Source of the DNA: Vespa crabro
Lineage: Eukaryota > Arthropoda > Insecta > Hymenoptera > Vespidae
Direction of reading: 5' to 3'
DNA length: 64,000 nucleotides
Assembly (NCBI RefSeq): GCF_910589235.1
Contig: NC_060961.1
Location: forward strand, 6,562,501 to 6,626,500
The translations under genes and the position numbers were made by a program. Below are positions 14,306-26,707 of the stretch, in pieces (position 1 is the first letter of the stretch; every line of letters begins with the position of its first letter). A model generated the notes under the pieces. That model worked only from the letters and a program-made list of their open reading frames with translations, was not told the origin of the DNA and ran no database searches.

Positions 14306-14462
14306 TTTCGAAAGGTTGCAGGGGAGCGCCGAGACGAACTCAAATGGGAAAGAGATCTCGATCGTAAGAGTAAATCTAGAGGTGGATCACCGGACCGTCA
14401 TCAAGCGGATAGAGGAAGAGGAACGAGTCCTCAGAGGGTCGTCAAGAGTTCTCAACCTACAG
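14306..14462 (+). CDS. Rim: Rim exon D: basic, charged linker
   Basis: Encodes residues 165-216, starting FRKVAGERRDELKWERD and ending VVKSSQPT plus one base. Two acceptors compete. The AG at 14304-14305 keeps phase 0 from the previous exon and gives the frame that continues exactly into the next exon through a split Glu codon. The CAG ending at 14321 would shift the frame and lose that continuity, so I chose 14306. Rich in Arg, Lys, Asp and Ser, with no named domain; this fits the low-complexity linker between zinc finger and PDZ in arthropod RIM. Confidence 0.82.
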
Positions 14463-15734
14463 GTAAAAATTTAATTTATAAATCCTTCTGGATATATCGC
14501 GAACTTTATTGAAATACTGATTAAACCAAAAATGTTTCTATACAATTTTTAGACTCGATGGAACCATTTCTTTCGAGACTTCTTTTTTTCTTTTTTAGCT
14601 TCTCTCTTTAAAAGACATGTAAATTTTATCAACCATACTCAATTCATTTCGACTCAAGATAACGATGTTATTTTTTTGTTTTTGTAATGTTACTTATGAT
14701 CATACGATGTTATCAGAGCTTCCTAATTCTTTCTCCCTTTTTTTTTCTTTTTTTTTAAATATCAATTTCATCGTGGTTGATTTTTTTCTTTTTTTCGGAA
14801 TTATTTCTATTTCCAATTTGTTTGAAAATATAATTATTTGATTTGAATAAAAAGCAAGGTTTGTAAAAATTTCATTTTATCGTTCGATATTCTTTTAAAA
14901 ATTAATTATGGATTTCGTAGCTTTACAATCTAAAAAAGAAAAAGAGAGAGAAAGTTAAGCCAAAACGATTGATGAAATTGATTTTTTAAATAACTTAGCA
15001 ACTTTTGACCTACCAATAGACTTTTCAATTCAAATGATATTTAAAAAATAATAATTTTAATAGTTTTTATTGTTAATATATTTGTAACACTATTATTACA
15101 GGGAATAATGAAAATGATGAAAATTTTTTGTCTACATACAATTATCTTTATTTGATAATAATTCGATTCGATAAAATAATATTATTTGACTGTTTTTTAG
15201 AAAGAAAAAAAGAAGAAAGAAAAGAAAAAGATAAAAAAAAACAAGAAATTCTTTTGTGTAATTAATTCTTCTTTTTATTTTTTATTTTTTATTTTTTAAT
15301 ACCATAATTTGATTTTAAAAATAATTTTAATTAATATAATAATATTCTTTTTAACAAATAATAAAAACAAACATTTTTCAATTATTTTTATTCAATGATT
15401 CATTATTATTCTTATAGAAATAATATTAATTTTTCCAATGATATAACGTTCTCGTATGGCAATCGTAAAATTTGTTTTATAAAAGAGAAAAAAAATTTAT
15501 TCTTCGGATCAAAGTTGATTAAAATGATAAGTCATTTTTTCTATTTTAATTTTTTCAAGAAAAAAAAACCCCATTTTTTGTCTTAAATATTTTTTCTAGA
15601 AAAAAAACAAAAAAAACAAATAAAAAGAAAAAAAAAAGAATAAGAAAGTAAGTACTTCTTTATTTTTTTTTTTCTTTTCTTTATAAATAAATTGAAATAC
15701 ATTGAAGAGCGTTAATTAATCTTTTCCAAAGTAG
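14463..15734. other. Intron of Rim
   Basis: GTAAAA donor at 14463, TAG acceptor at 15732-15734. AT-rich with poly-A/poly-T runs near 15590-15680. No exon or recognisable element seen. Confidence 0.75.
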
Positions 15735-16046
15735 AATCGGAAATGGCGGGTTCGGGTGACATAGACGATGAGGAAGAACGTAGACGACGTGCCCGTCGTA
15801 GTGGTAGTTCAGTCCGTCGTAAATCTTTTGTGACAAGACAGAGATCTTACGACGACGAGATCAAACCAGCTGGGACAATGGCCGGAAGTACGAGTCAGTC
15901 TCCGCATCCGGATACCGGCCTTGGACTTCCGGCACACTTGCCAAGACGTGCTTCGGCCTACGACGTTTACACGCCACCCGGAAGTACCGGCTTGAACGCA
16001 AACGCCATTGCTTCAGCTCAACAAAGGGTCTCCATTTCGGCTCAAG
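15735..16046 (+). CDS. Rim: Rim exon E: Arg/Ser-rich linker
   Basis: Residues 217-320. The first two bases complete a Glu codon (phase 1 junction), followed by SEMAGSGDIDDEEERRRRAR. It has an acidic patch followed by an Arg run, then the basophilic motifs VRRKSF and PRRASA, and a Gly/Pro/Ser-rich tail ending VSISAQ plus one base. It ends before GTACCA at 16047. Codon use is visibly less AT-rich than the introns. There is no folded domain; it is an intrinsically disordered linker by composition. The two RRxS motifs are candidate PKA or 14-3-3 sites by consensus only. Confidence 0.9.
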
Positions 16047-16677
16047 GTACCATTTTATTGATTATGTGATGTTATTTATGGTCATGCGATATTATTAGAG
16101 CTTCCTAATTATTTTTCCTTCTTTTTTTTTTTTTATGTAAAAAAAAATCATACTTTCGTCATAGTTAAGTTCTTCTTCTTTGGGATTTATTTCCATTGTC
16201 AATTTGTTGAAAGATATAATTATTTTTACTTGAATGAAAAAAAAGAGAAAAAAGAAAGAAAAAGGATTTCTAAAAATTACATTTTATCATTCAATATTAT
16301 TTTACATTAATTTTGTGTTGTAATAATTTAATGATAAATTTTATCCTAGTTTATAATTATTTTATTATTTAATTGTATTACTTTACATTAATTTATATTA
16401 TAATAATGTACATGTATATGTGAAAGTTAAATATATATATATATGAGCCGTTTATTTTGAAAGTGGCCTAACTCCATTTATCTTCAAATCGAGATATTTA
16501 AGGGTTTGCGTTTCAATGAATTTAAAAATATACGTATAGGATACTAATGAGTCATACTACTTAAGTGTATCTAAGGGTGTTAAATTTATAGTTCCTATTA
16601 AAATAGTGGCAATTATTAAGTGAATAATATGCGTTTTCTTATCAAGAATGGAGTTAGGCCACTTTCAAAATAAATAG

Positions 16678-16736
<59 letters not shown>

Positions 16737-16965
16737 TGATCACTAATTAATAATTAATTTTATTTTTTTTTCTCATATAATTTAATTTATAACTTCTTTT
16801 TATTACCCATAAGTTTACGTTATTATAATAATATGATATAAGATAGTCAATATACGAATTAAATTAGATTACTTTTTTTATGACGAATTTGTTTTTGTTT
16901 TATTTATTAAACGATCAATTAATTTATTTTTATCCTTCGTGTCATTTGAATCATTTGTTGATTAG
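16047..16965. other. Intron of Rim containing a TIR element
   Basis: GTACCA donor, TAG acceptor at 16963-16965. The main content is a 236-bp terminal-inverted-repeat element at 16445-16680, followed at once by (TA)n to 16729. Otherwise AT-rich unique DNA. Confidence 0.75.
16445..16680. mobile_element. MITE-like element with ~34-bp terminal inverted repeats
   Basis: The left end 'gagccgtttattttgaaagt' continues 'ggcctaactccatt'. The right end is its near-perfect inverse ('aatggagttaggccactttc' then 'aaaataaatagctc'), about 33 of 34 positions paired. It is flanked by TA repeat on both sides, consistent with TA target choice as in Tc1/mariner-type elements. At 236 bp with no open frame it must be non-autonomous. 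A shorter diverged relative lies at 6459-6620. Confidence 0.8.
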
Positions 16966-17173
16966 GTGCTCGTGAACCAGAAGATAGGCCAATGACACGC
17001 AGGGCATCATTTCGCACGGTGAAACCAATCTTACCATATGAGGTTGGTCCTGAAGAAGAGAAGATCATTAACATGGATCCGACTCCGGTTACTGTGGTCC
17101 AACAAACAGTAACACAATCGCCCGTTTTGGTACCTGACGAGGAAAGACGTTCCAGGCGAAGGGGATCACAATT
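16966..17173 (+). CDS. Rim: Rim exon F: linker with RRAS and RRRGS motifs
   Basis: Residues 321-389 plus two bases. It opens by completing a Gly codon, then AREPEDRPMTRRASFRTVKP, and ends ERRSRRRGSQ. Includes TRRASF and RRRGSQ, both basophilic kinase consensus motifs, and a Val/Thr/Gln-rich middle. The donor is GTGAGA at 17174. No folded domain; it continues the zinc finger-PDZ linker. The split Leu codon is completed by the next exon at 17603. Confidence 0.9.
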
Positions 17174-17602
17174 GTGAGAATATAGAAATTTTCTAAATTT
17201 TAATTAGAATACTTTTTTTGTCTTTTACCTGTTTGCATCTTCGAGTCTCTATTTATTAATCTTAACGATAATTAATAATTTTTATTTTTTAATTTCAATC
17301 ATAAATGAAACCTCAAAAACTGCAGATATCTTTTAAATTCTAAATTTTTATTAGAAAAAAAGAATATATATATATATTAATTATCAAAATCCTTTTCTTT
17401 AGATTGAATCTTGTACTATAGAAATCTACATGTTAGACTATGAATATAAAAATGATAAAATGAAAAATTTAAGGTAACACGAGACTAGATTCTATAATAT
17501 CCAATAAATCTGACCTTTCATACACGCACTCACACGCACACACACACACATACACATATGTGCGTATTTATTTTATAAAAGAAAGATAAAATGTCTTTCT
17601 AG
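17174..17602. other. Intron of Rim
   Basis: 429 bp, GTGAGA to CTAG. AT-rich with a short (CA)n tract near 17530-17550. Nothing else seen. Confidence 0.75.
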
Positions 17603-17775
17603 ACCAGACTTAAACGCGATAAGGGCACTAACATCAGCTCCAGGATCAGTCAAAGCCGCACAACCAGCTGCCGTCAGCAGAGTCACAGCAGAAGAACGTG
17701 ACTTACCTAGACAAGGTAGTCTCGTTGATGGGGAGGGCATTAAGATCGTTATTCATGACGTCGACAGTGATCTAG
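17603..17775 (+). CDS. Rim: Rim exon G: linker and first strand of the PDZ domain
   Basis: Residues 390-447 plus one base. It begins PDLNAIRALTSAPGSVKAA after completing a Leu codon. The last part, DGEGIKIVIHDVDSDL, is probably the entry to the PDZ fold (a beta strand IKIVIHD). Donor GTACGT at 17776. Phase 1 exit is matched by the next exon, where a Val codon is completed. The Ala/Val-rich first half is linker. Confidence 0.88.
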
Positions 17776-19350
17776 GTACGTTACAATAGCGACTTAATAT
17801 AATATCTAACAGTTCATAATTTTTATCGTTGACGAAATTTTATAATCGATTAATTTTAATTATTAATTAATAATTTTTTTTTTTATCAAATAAAATTCAT
17901 TATAAGATTTTTTTATACGATTAAAACTTCGTCAAATAATTATATTGTACGAATCGTACAAAAAATTTTAATTCATTCGATAAGATTCATGGAATAATTA
18001 TTATTAATTATTAATTAGTAATCGTAAAAATATTTATAATTTTGATCAGATCATATTCATTATTGCAATATTATTTATTCATAATCAATTAATAATGAAT
18101 TATTAAATTTGTAATTGTTATCGGATAAAATATCGGATAAAATTATTATAAGATTTTATAATTAATTAATATGAAATAGGAATTATTTATGGGAGATAAA
18201 ATTAAAAGTAAAAGTAAAACGTTAAAGTGAAATAAAATTAAATAAAATTTTAAACAATATTTCCTTTAATTAAAGCTCACTGATCCAATTGATTAGAGAG
18301 ATTATCTATCCCGTGGGGAGAAAAAAAAAGTAATAAAAAAGAAAAGAATGCAATTTGTTAAAAAATAAGCAACGTCAGGTAACACGAAGTTAACTTTATT
18401 GAGCGAACATGGCGTCGCACGTATATCGGATGGAATCGACGGTATGTCCAAAATCGCCTTTACGCTAGATCAAGCAGAAATCGTCTGTTGTAAAGAAAAA
18501 ATCCAAATCTATCGATACTCTTCTCTACGATCTCTTCTCTTCATGTTCTCTCTTCTATCATTCGTGCTGTGGACATTTTAGTCTTTCCTTTCATTTTCAC
18601 GGTCGATGAATTCCGTTTATTAAATGCGAATTTTCTTTTTTTTTTTTTCTAAATACTACCTATAAATATTACGAACAATTGCATAATGTATGTTAATCAT
18701 TGAAAAATTTTAGTCATAATGAAAAATTAGAAAAGAAATTATTTTTATCGTTTTGTATTAAATCAAATTTAAATCATTTTGTCGTGATCGAGCAAAAATT
18801 TGAAGGAAAGAAGAAAAAAGAGAAACAAGAAACAAAAAAAAATTAGATTGCGTTTAAAAATTAAAAAATTCCATTTAAAATCATCTAAACGTCCCTGTTC
18901 ATAATTTTTTAATCAATAATGAAATTGTCAAGCCAATAATGAAATGTAAATTGTGAGCTAAATAAAAAATCAAAAGAAGAGAAAAAAAAAGAAAAATTAT
19001 TCATTTTATATCAGGTGAACAAATTTTTATTAAGCCATTGTCATATAATCAATATTTCATATTTGTCTGACCGATCGATCGATCAATCAATAAAACATAA
19101 ACAAAAGACAAAATTCGTGAAAATTAGATTATATTTAAAACCAAATAAATAACACACACAGATACATCTGCATTTGAAATCAGTCAAACACATCTTTCGT
19201 CTGAAAAAAAAAAGAAAGAAAAGAAAAAAAAACATAAAGGAAGTGTAAATACGAACGTTAGAAGGACCAATAAAAACATTTATACTTACCTAAATGAAAA
19301 AAAAAAAAAAAAAAAAAAAACACCCTAACGTATAAATTCTTATTTTACAG
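17776..19350. other. Intron of Rim
   Basis: GTACGT donor, TTTTACAG acceptor at 19343-19350. AT-rich. The segment 18380-18600 is slightly richer in GC, but no exon with compatible ends could be drawn. A poly-A run lies at 19297-19320. Confidence 0.7.
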
Positions 19351-19419
19351 TACCACGATTGAACTCAAATAGAAGAGTGAAGCTGAGGAGAGACCCGGTC
19401 ATGGACAAAGGACACAGAA
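19351..19419 (+). CDS. Rim: Rim exon H: short PDZ exon
   Basis: 69 bp, residues 448-470. It completes a Val codon and then reads PRLNSNRRVKLRRDPVMDKG and HR, plus one base. It lies between strand 1 and the carboxylate-binding loop of the PDZ domain. The donor is GTGAGT at 19420 and the acceptor is strong. It is small and basic. The split Thr codon is completed 8 kb downstream at 27465, directly ahead of the PDZ loop RGFGM. Confidence 0.87.
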
Positions 19420-19552
19420 GTGAGTATATACATAAACACATATATATATACACAAGAGTTCGTCCTCTCTCTCTGTCTCTCTCTATCTCTACGACAAAAT
19501 TTAATTACTCTCGCACAATCATTGAGAGAGCAGAGCAGAGCAGAACAGAGCA

Positions 19553-19595
<43 letters not shown>

Positions 19596-19934
19596 TAAGC
19601 TTTAGCGTAGGATGAAAGAAAAACTAATCGGATAAAAAGAAAATCTTCCCTGGGTAATATCGGAAATGGTGCCGTATAAAGAATACCCATTTTCCACTTC
19701 CGAAACTCCACAATTTCCAACGAGCATTCGTCTCGTATTCGCCTTTTGTTAGATTCGTTTGGATAAAAAAAAAAAAAGAAAAAAAAAGAAAAAGGAAAAA
19801 AAAAATAAAAATCATGAGTAAGGGGCAAAAAGGAAGAGAGAGAAAGAAGACCGAGAGAGAGAGAGAGAGAGAAAGAAAGAGAGAGAGAAAGAAATAAAAG
19901 AAAAAGATAGAGAGAGAACGAGAGAGAGAGAGAG

Positions 19935-20030
19935 AGTAGTGCCGCAACATTGGTTGTACAAGGAGAGAGAAAAAGAAAAAGATAGAGCTAAAAGTGAGAG
20001 CAGTGTCGCAACATTGGTTGTACGAAGAAT
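19935..20030. repeat. Duplicated unique motif inside GA tract
   Basis: 'gccgcaacattggttgtac' near 19940 and 'gtcgcaacattggttgtac' near 20005 are copies of one segment, about 66 bp apart, within GA-rich DNA. Confidence 0.8.
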
Positions 20031-20809
20031 GAGAGAGAGAGAGAGAGAGAGAGAGAAATAGAAAAAAAATGAGAAAAAGAAGGAGAACGTGGCTGAATGC
20101 GCAGTGAATAATAAACGTCAGTCGCACGCCTACACTCCAACTCCTATTACCACCGCAACCCACCACCATCCCCACACATACTACTAATGGATGTACGCAC
20201 GCACGCACGCACGCGAGCATCTATTGAGAACACATTGAGAGTCACTTTACAACACTACTACCTTACCTCCAACAATCTGCCCTTACTGTTAAGGGTAGGT
20301 CTTCTCTTCCAGTAAGAGCGTTCTTGTGTTGTACAGTGTTTTAAACTAAATTCGTTAGTACTCGCGAGACCATGTTAGTTCGGTACATTTCCTTTACCAC
20401 GTTGATATTATGGGGGTTACTTAGAAAAACGAATACAAAACAAAAGAAAATACCACCAACAACAACAAAAACAACAACGACAACAAAGGAGCTAAAAAAA
20501 AAAATTCTCATCGAAATTTAAATATTGTCGCTTTTTCTCTACTTTATATCTTTGTCTCTTTTTTTTTCTACAATCAAAATTAACAAAAAAAAAAAGGATA
20601 AGAAGTAGATCAAAAAGAAAGCACGTAATTGATTAAAGTAATGGATTCATATAATATATGAGATTCTAAGTGACTACGAAAGTCAATTGATCTTTTAACG
20701 AAACTTTTTAGAAAAAATCTCTTTTATATTTGTTATTATTTATTCATTTATTTTTTGTTTTTTTTATCTTATTTTTTATTTATTTCTTTATTATTTTTTT
20801 TTTCTCGTT

Positions 20810-20957
20810 TTCCTCAAAGTATTACGAAAAATCGTAAAATTTTCCTCAAATCGCAAAACTAAGTGTCCAACTAGAGGCCTAAAGGAAAGTCTTGATAAAA
20901 AAAAGGTAAATTGATTTTCAAAATAGCCCAGGAACTTTTAATCCACCCAGTGTATTA
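20810..20957 (+). repeat. Dispersed repeat family, copy 2
   Basis: Contains 'cctaaaggaaagtcttgata' and ends 'cccaggaacttttaatccac' plus 'ccagtgtat'. Best match is the copy ending near 28135. Confidence 0.6.
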
Positions 20958-21054
20958 ACGTGATACGTGGATATGCGTGTGAGTGTATATGTATGTGTGT
21001 GTGTTTAAAGATTTGGATTTGGCGAAGTGGATAAAGATTTTGATTTAATCAGAC

Positions 21055-21593
21055 AACGTACTTTTGTTCACAGCAAGTAGGTAAAAACCTATTATTTGGT
21101 CAAGCGTACTTTTGTTCTTAGCAAGTAGATAAAAACTATAATTCGGTCAGGTGTACTTTTGTTCGCGTCAAGTAGATAAATACTACGATTTGGTAGGACT
21201 TGGCCTATCTATGTATGAATGTAAGTGGTTAAAAGGACCTTGACTATTCGGTTAAGCATATACACTCACGTATGTATGTGTGTATAATTTCATACGACAA
21301 TATAGATAAGGAGAGAAATAATTTGCTAGGACGTGTAATTTATTCGACAAATAGATTAACGACTATGATTTAGTTAAATGTGTACATACGTATATTTATA
21401 AAAGATAGATAAGGAAGGACTATACGATTTAGTCATGTCAAATATATACATTTGTTTATGGAATGAAAGTAGGTAAAGACTATGAATAAGTTAAACAAGT
21501 TTATATCGTTAAATAAATAAGAACTTTGATTCGATCGGGCATATAGTTTATAGGATATATAAGTAAAAACTTTGATTTGGTTTCGGTTATATA

Positions 21594-21600
<7 letters not shown>
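21055..21600. repeat. 47-bp tandem repeat decaying downstream
   Basis: 'gtacttttgttc' followed by 'caagtag(a/g)taaaaact' recurs at 21059, 21106 and 21153, spacing 47 bp. Further weaker versions ('gtagataaaaacttt', 'gatttggt') continue to about 21590. Confidence 0.8.
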
Positions 21601-21649
<49 letters not shown>

Positions 21650-21863
21650 GACAAATAAATAAAACCATTAATTAGATCTGAATAATAAAGTTTATATAAG
21701 AAATAAAATAAATATTTCGATTCGTTTAAATATAGTTTTAATATAACAGTATAATATAATGTTAATATACCAAGTAAATAATGACGAGAATTTATTGGAC
21801 ATTTTTTACAAAACATTAAAACAAATAATTAAAAAATTACAAATTTTTATTGGCTTTCAACTA

Positions 21864-21914
21864 GCCGCAGAAGGTCACGTTTCAACTAGCTGCAGAAGGT
21901 CACGTTTCAACGTT
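21864..21914. repeat. Perfect-like tandem duplication of ~25 bp
   Basis: 'caactagccgcagaaggtca' and 'caactagctgcagaaggtca' lie in tandem, differing at one base. Confidence 0.85.
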
Positions 21915-22079
21915 GTTGAACAAAAAGAAAATAAAAAGATAAGAAAAAAATATATATTTATACATATATATATAAAATTAGATTCCTACAATACTTCTAA
22001 ATAAGTATTTTACAACGTCATTAGTAAAAAAGAAAAAACGTCTTTCCTTTAAACGTTATTTCAGGTAAAGTTAAAAAAG

Positions 22080-22204
22080 AAATAGAAAAAAAAAAGAAAA
22101 AGAGAGATAGAGAAAGAGAGAGAGTGTGTGAGAGATAAAGAGAGAGAGAGAGAGAGAAAGAGAGAAATAATAAGATGGAAAAGTGGGGAATAATATTATG
22201 CAGA

Positions 22205-22257
<53 letters not shown>

Positions 22258-22433
22258 CAGATGTCAAGTCTTAAACAGATGTTTCGAGCTGTCGGCAACA
22301 GGTATCACCGTGTTAACCATTGTAACCACCAACCATGCTACGAAAGTAATCGAGATCACCCAAGAAAGCTTTCCGTAAAATTACATCTGGCTCATTCTCT
22401 CGGCCATGCACACAATCTCATTCTTTTCATCTC

Positions 22434-22470
<37 letters not shown>

Positions 22471-22598
22471 ACTCACTTGCTAACTCGTTCTATTTCTCTG
22501 TCTCTGTCTCTTTTTTATTCTTTTGGCTAAACGAAATTTTTCTAGAAGACGGTGGTACTCAGCAACGTAATTAAGAATTTTTCTCGCCTAAACTTAGA

Positions 22599-22679
<81 letters not shown>

Positions 22680-22850
22680 TTCTCTCTTTCTCTCTTATCT
22701 CCCTCTTTCTCTCTCTCTCTCTTTCTCGGACTTTTTTAATCGTCTTTGTGGTACTACTCTCTCATCCTATAGTCCACTTTAACATTCTCTCTATGCGGTC
22801 GTCCCTCTTTCTCTCTTTTTCTTTCTCTCTGGCTCTCTTTCTCTTTCTTT
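22080..22850. repeat. Facing GA-rich and TC-rich tracts
   Basis: (GA)n-rich DNA at 22080-22255 is followed after a 180-bp unique island by (TC)n-rich DNA at 22436-22850 on the same strand. Confidence 0.9.
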
Positions 22851-23255
22851 TTTTTGTATTTCATTTCTCTTTTTACCGAGATAAACCGCATAATCGAGAG
22901 TTTATTGGACACCGACTCACATAGATTTTTTTATTTCTCTTTGTCCGCGAGGAAAATTGCAATCAACGGGACGTTAAATTATAATGAAAAAGGGACGTTT
23001 ATGTGTTTTTGCGTGTACGTGTGCGCGTGCTTATGTGTATCTATTGTCAATGTGTGTGCTTTAAAGAAGAAAAAAAAACGGATGGACGCTTCGTTTGTCA
23101 TGGAAATGAACATTGAAATTCTACCTAAGTCTATGAATTTGTCTGATCATTTATTTTTTATTTATTTTGTTTTATTTTATTTTATTTTCTGTTTCTTTTC
23201 TTTTCTTTCTTTCTTTTTTGTTTTCTTTTGTTTTTCTTTTTCTACTTTGATCTCA

Positions 23256-23257
<2 letters not shown>

Positions 23258-23345
<88 letters not shown>
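23258..23345. repeat. (TTA)n microsatellite
   Basis: About 29 uninterrupted ATT units, intronic. Confidence 0.95.
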
Positions 23346-23735
23346 CTATTTTTATCGTATCGTATAGGTTTCTTGTTATTGCATATCACATTAAAGAACT
23401 GGAACACTTCGTTTGACGATGATCGATAACATTTTCGTCGTCGTCGTCGTTATGGAAAGTAATATAAACACTCGATATATAGATATTTATTTTTCAACTT
23501 AGCAATATGTAATATCGTCGTCACGAACGATGGATATGCTTCAAGAAATATTAATAACGGAATTAACTATTTTGTAATGTCATCCAATAATATGACTTCA
23601 TATGCATTTTACAGTGAGAAAGTCGCGATGATATAAAATGTAATTCTCTTTTTTTTTCTTATTCAATTTTTTCTACTTCAAAGAATTTAATACCATAATA
23701 TATTCGTTCATAAAGATTTATTTTTATTTATTATT

Positions 23736-23766
<31 letters not shown>

Positions 23767-24122
23767 ATTCGTGCGATATTTATTTTATTATAAATTTATA
23801 CTAAATAGAAAATTAGAAATTATCGATTGCTCTCGTAGTCACACGGTTTATTAATTTCATGGTGCAATTTCTTTTAAAAGGATAAAGCTTTTTTCTCTTT
23901 ATTTTATTATTAAATATATAATTTTATTATTAAATATGTATACATATACACACATATATTATTATTATATTATTATTAATTATTAAAGTATAATGAATTT
24001 ATTCAGGAAACATTGATATTTTATACAATCGTTTTTCTACAATGCATTATAATATATTGAACTGAATTGGCGAAGTTTATTTAATTGACCATAAATAAAT
24101 AAAAAGACAGAGCCACATAGAA

Positions 24123-24212
24123 CATACACGCATACATACACACACATATAAACACACACATATAAACACACACATATAAACACACACATATAAACACACA
24201 CATACATAAACA
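24123..24212. repeat. 14-bp tandem array 'cacacacatataaa'
   Basis: At least five tandem units of a 14-bp CA/TA motif. Confidence 0.9.
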
Positions 24213-24363
24213 CAAAACGAAAACTCTAATTTTTTCATGATAAATGATCATTCAATGGTAATAAAAATTTACTCTGATAGAAAAAGTGATCCCTGAAGTA
24301 TCCCAATTCATTCATCTTTCAATTCACCCTTCTGGCTTTATTATTTACATTCTCTCTTTCATA

Positions 24364-24413
<50 letters not shown>

Positions 24414-24634
24414 TTCTCTCTATGTATTTCTCTTTCTTTCTTCCTGAATTTTCTCTTAACATCCTTACTGACACCTTCATGCCGAGGTAATTTCGTGATC
24501 CAGCTTAAGCTACTGTACTATCCAAGCTAAAGGTGAAGCGTCGGGTAAAATGGTCATTCTGGTCATTCCCTTTGTCGTTTAAGGTCGAGACGACCTTAAC
24601 GAATAGACTCCGTGCGTGTAGAGAAAGAGAAAGA

Positions 24635-24684
<50 letters not shown>

Positions 24685-24851
24685 CGGGACAGACAAAGAG
24701 ACAGACAGACACGCCCTCCTGTCTACCCCCTCTCACGATGGATTTACGTCTCCGGTCCTTTAACGCTTCGGGAAAGTGGAGGATAACTGTCATGGTTTGC
24801 CAGACGAAATCGATATTCAAATGAGTCGCTCTTCAAACGTTCACCTAACTT

Positions 24852-24885
<34 letters not shown>

Positions 24886-25294
24886 TCTCTTTCTCTTTCT
24901 CTTTTTTATCCATCTTTTCATTTATTTTCTTTATTTTTTGGTTTTTCTTTTTATTGAGTTGTTTCTTTTTTTTTCTTGTTTCATTTTTCTTCTTTTCATT
25001 TTTTGTTATCTTTTTTATTAAAATTGACATTAGTTCAGCATGTAAATAATAATATTTATTATGGCAATAATAATAATAATATAATGAGGATAAATGGAAG
25101 AGTTATAGGAGCGACAGTGATAATAATAGATAATTGTAATAAAAATAAAGAAAATATTGAGATAATAATAATAAAAAAAAAAAAAATATATAAAGATTAT
25201 TTTTATTATTATTATTATTATTATTGTTAATATATTTGTTATTTTACTCTTTCTTCATTTTTTTCCTTTTTATTCGATAAATTTTCTTACAAAC

Positions 25295-25547
<253 letters not shown>

Positions 25548-25831
25548 TCACGAATATTTCTGACGTATACAGAGATTTATGTTTTCAAGGAGAAACATTT
25601 TTTTATTTTTCTCTTTTATACAAACCAAACTCTATCTCCGACATTTTCTCATCCCTTTTCTAGATAAAATAAGATTGCATCGTAGTAGTCACATTGAGAA
25701 GATTTATGCAACCGGGACAAATGTAAAATTCGATTTACATTCGACTAAGCCAAGTATTCACGGGGCTGTTGCGCCGAAGGATTCTATGGGATATTGAACA
25801 GAAATAGAGAGAGAAAGCGAAAGACAGAGAA

Positions 25832-25880
<49 letters not shown>

Positions 25881-26650
25881 AAGAGATAACTCTCTCCAAT
25901 CCATTAACTCTCTCCCTCTCTCTTTTTGTCTCTCTGTATCTGTATCTCTCTCTCACTTTCTCTCTCTTCTTCTCTCTCTCTCTCTCTCTCCTTCTCTCTC
26001 TCTCCTTCTCTCTCTCTCACTCTCTCTCTCTCTTTCTCACTCACTCATTCTCTTACTCTTTGTTTGGATCGAGTAGGCGTACTGTTATTAGCAAGGAGCA
26101 CAAATCCTGCAAGGTAGAGAGATAGAGAGAAAGAGAGAGAGAGAGAGAGGTACTCTAAATCGATTTTACCTAACGTACATATATATATATAGATATTTAC
26201 GTTCGAACGTAATACAACAACAACAACAATAATGATACTAATCAATTGTTCGGACGAAACTATTAATGATCAGTAGATTGAAATAATTAATTTTTAATGT
26301 ACGTATAGATTGCAAATAAAATATTTAACGATAAATGCTGTCTGATTTCGTATGAAAATTTTGTTAATATTTTTTTATAAAACGATTTCTCCTTTTCCTT
26401 TTGTTCTTTTTTTTTGTTCTTTTACTTTTGTTTACAAAAAAATTATTTAACGTCAAAACTTATACTTAGTACGTAGTAGTATAATTTTATAATATTTATA
26501 GTATTTAATATAGTATAAAAGATTATAATGTTATTGTATATTTTCCTTTTTATGAATTATTAATACTTCTAAATAATAGTACTATTATTGTTATTTATTA
26601 TTATTATATTTATAGGATAGTATAATTATTTCTTTTTTACATATACAAAC

Positions 26651-26707
<57 letters not shown>

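Noticed and set aside
14322..14462. Alternative start of exon D after the CAG ending at 14321
   Set aside because: It would put the exon in a frame that does not join the next exon, whereas the acceptor ending at 14305 keeps both junctions in phase.
22183..22530. Arg/Glu-rich and Ser/Leu-rich frames around 22.2-22.5 kb
   Set aside because: Mostly GA and TC repeat. The unique island between them has no phase-compatible splice sites linking 19419 to 27465.
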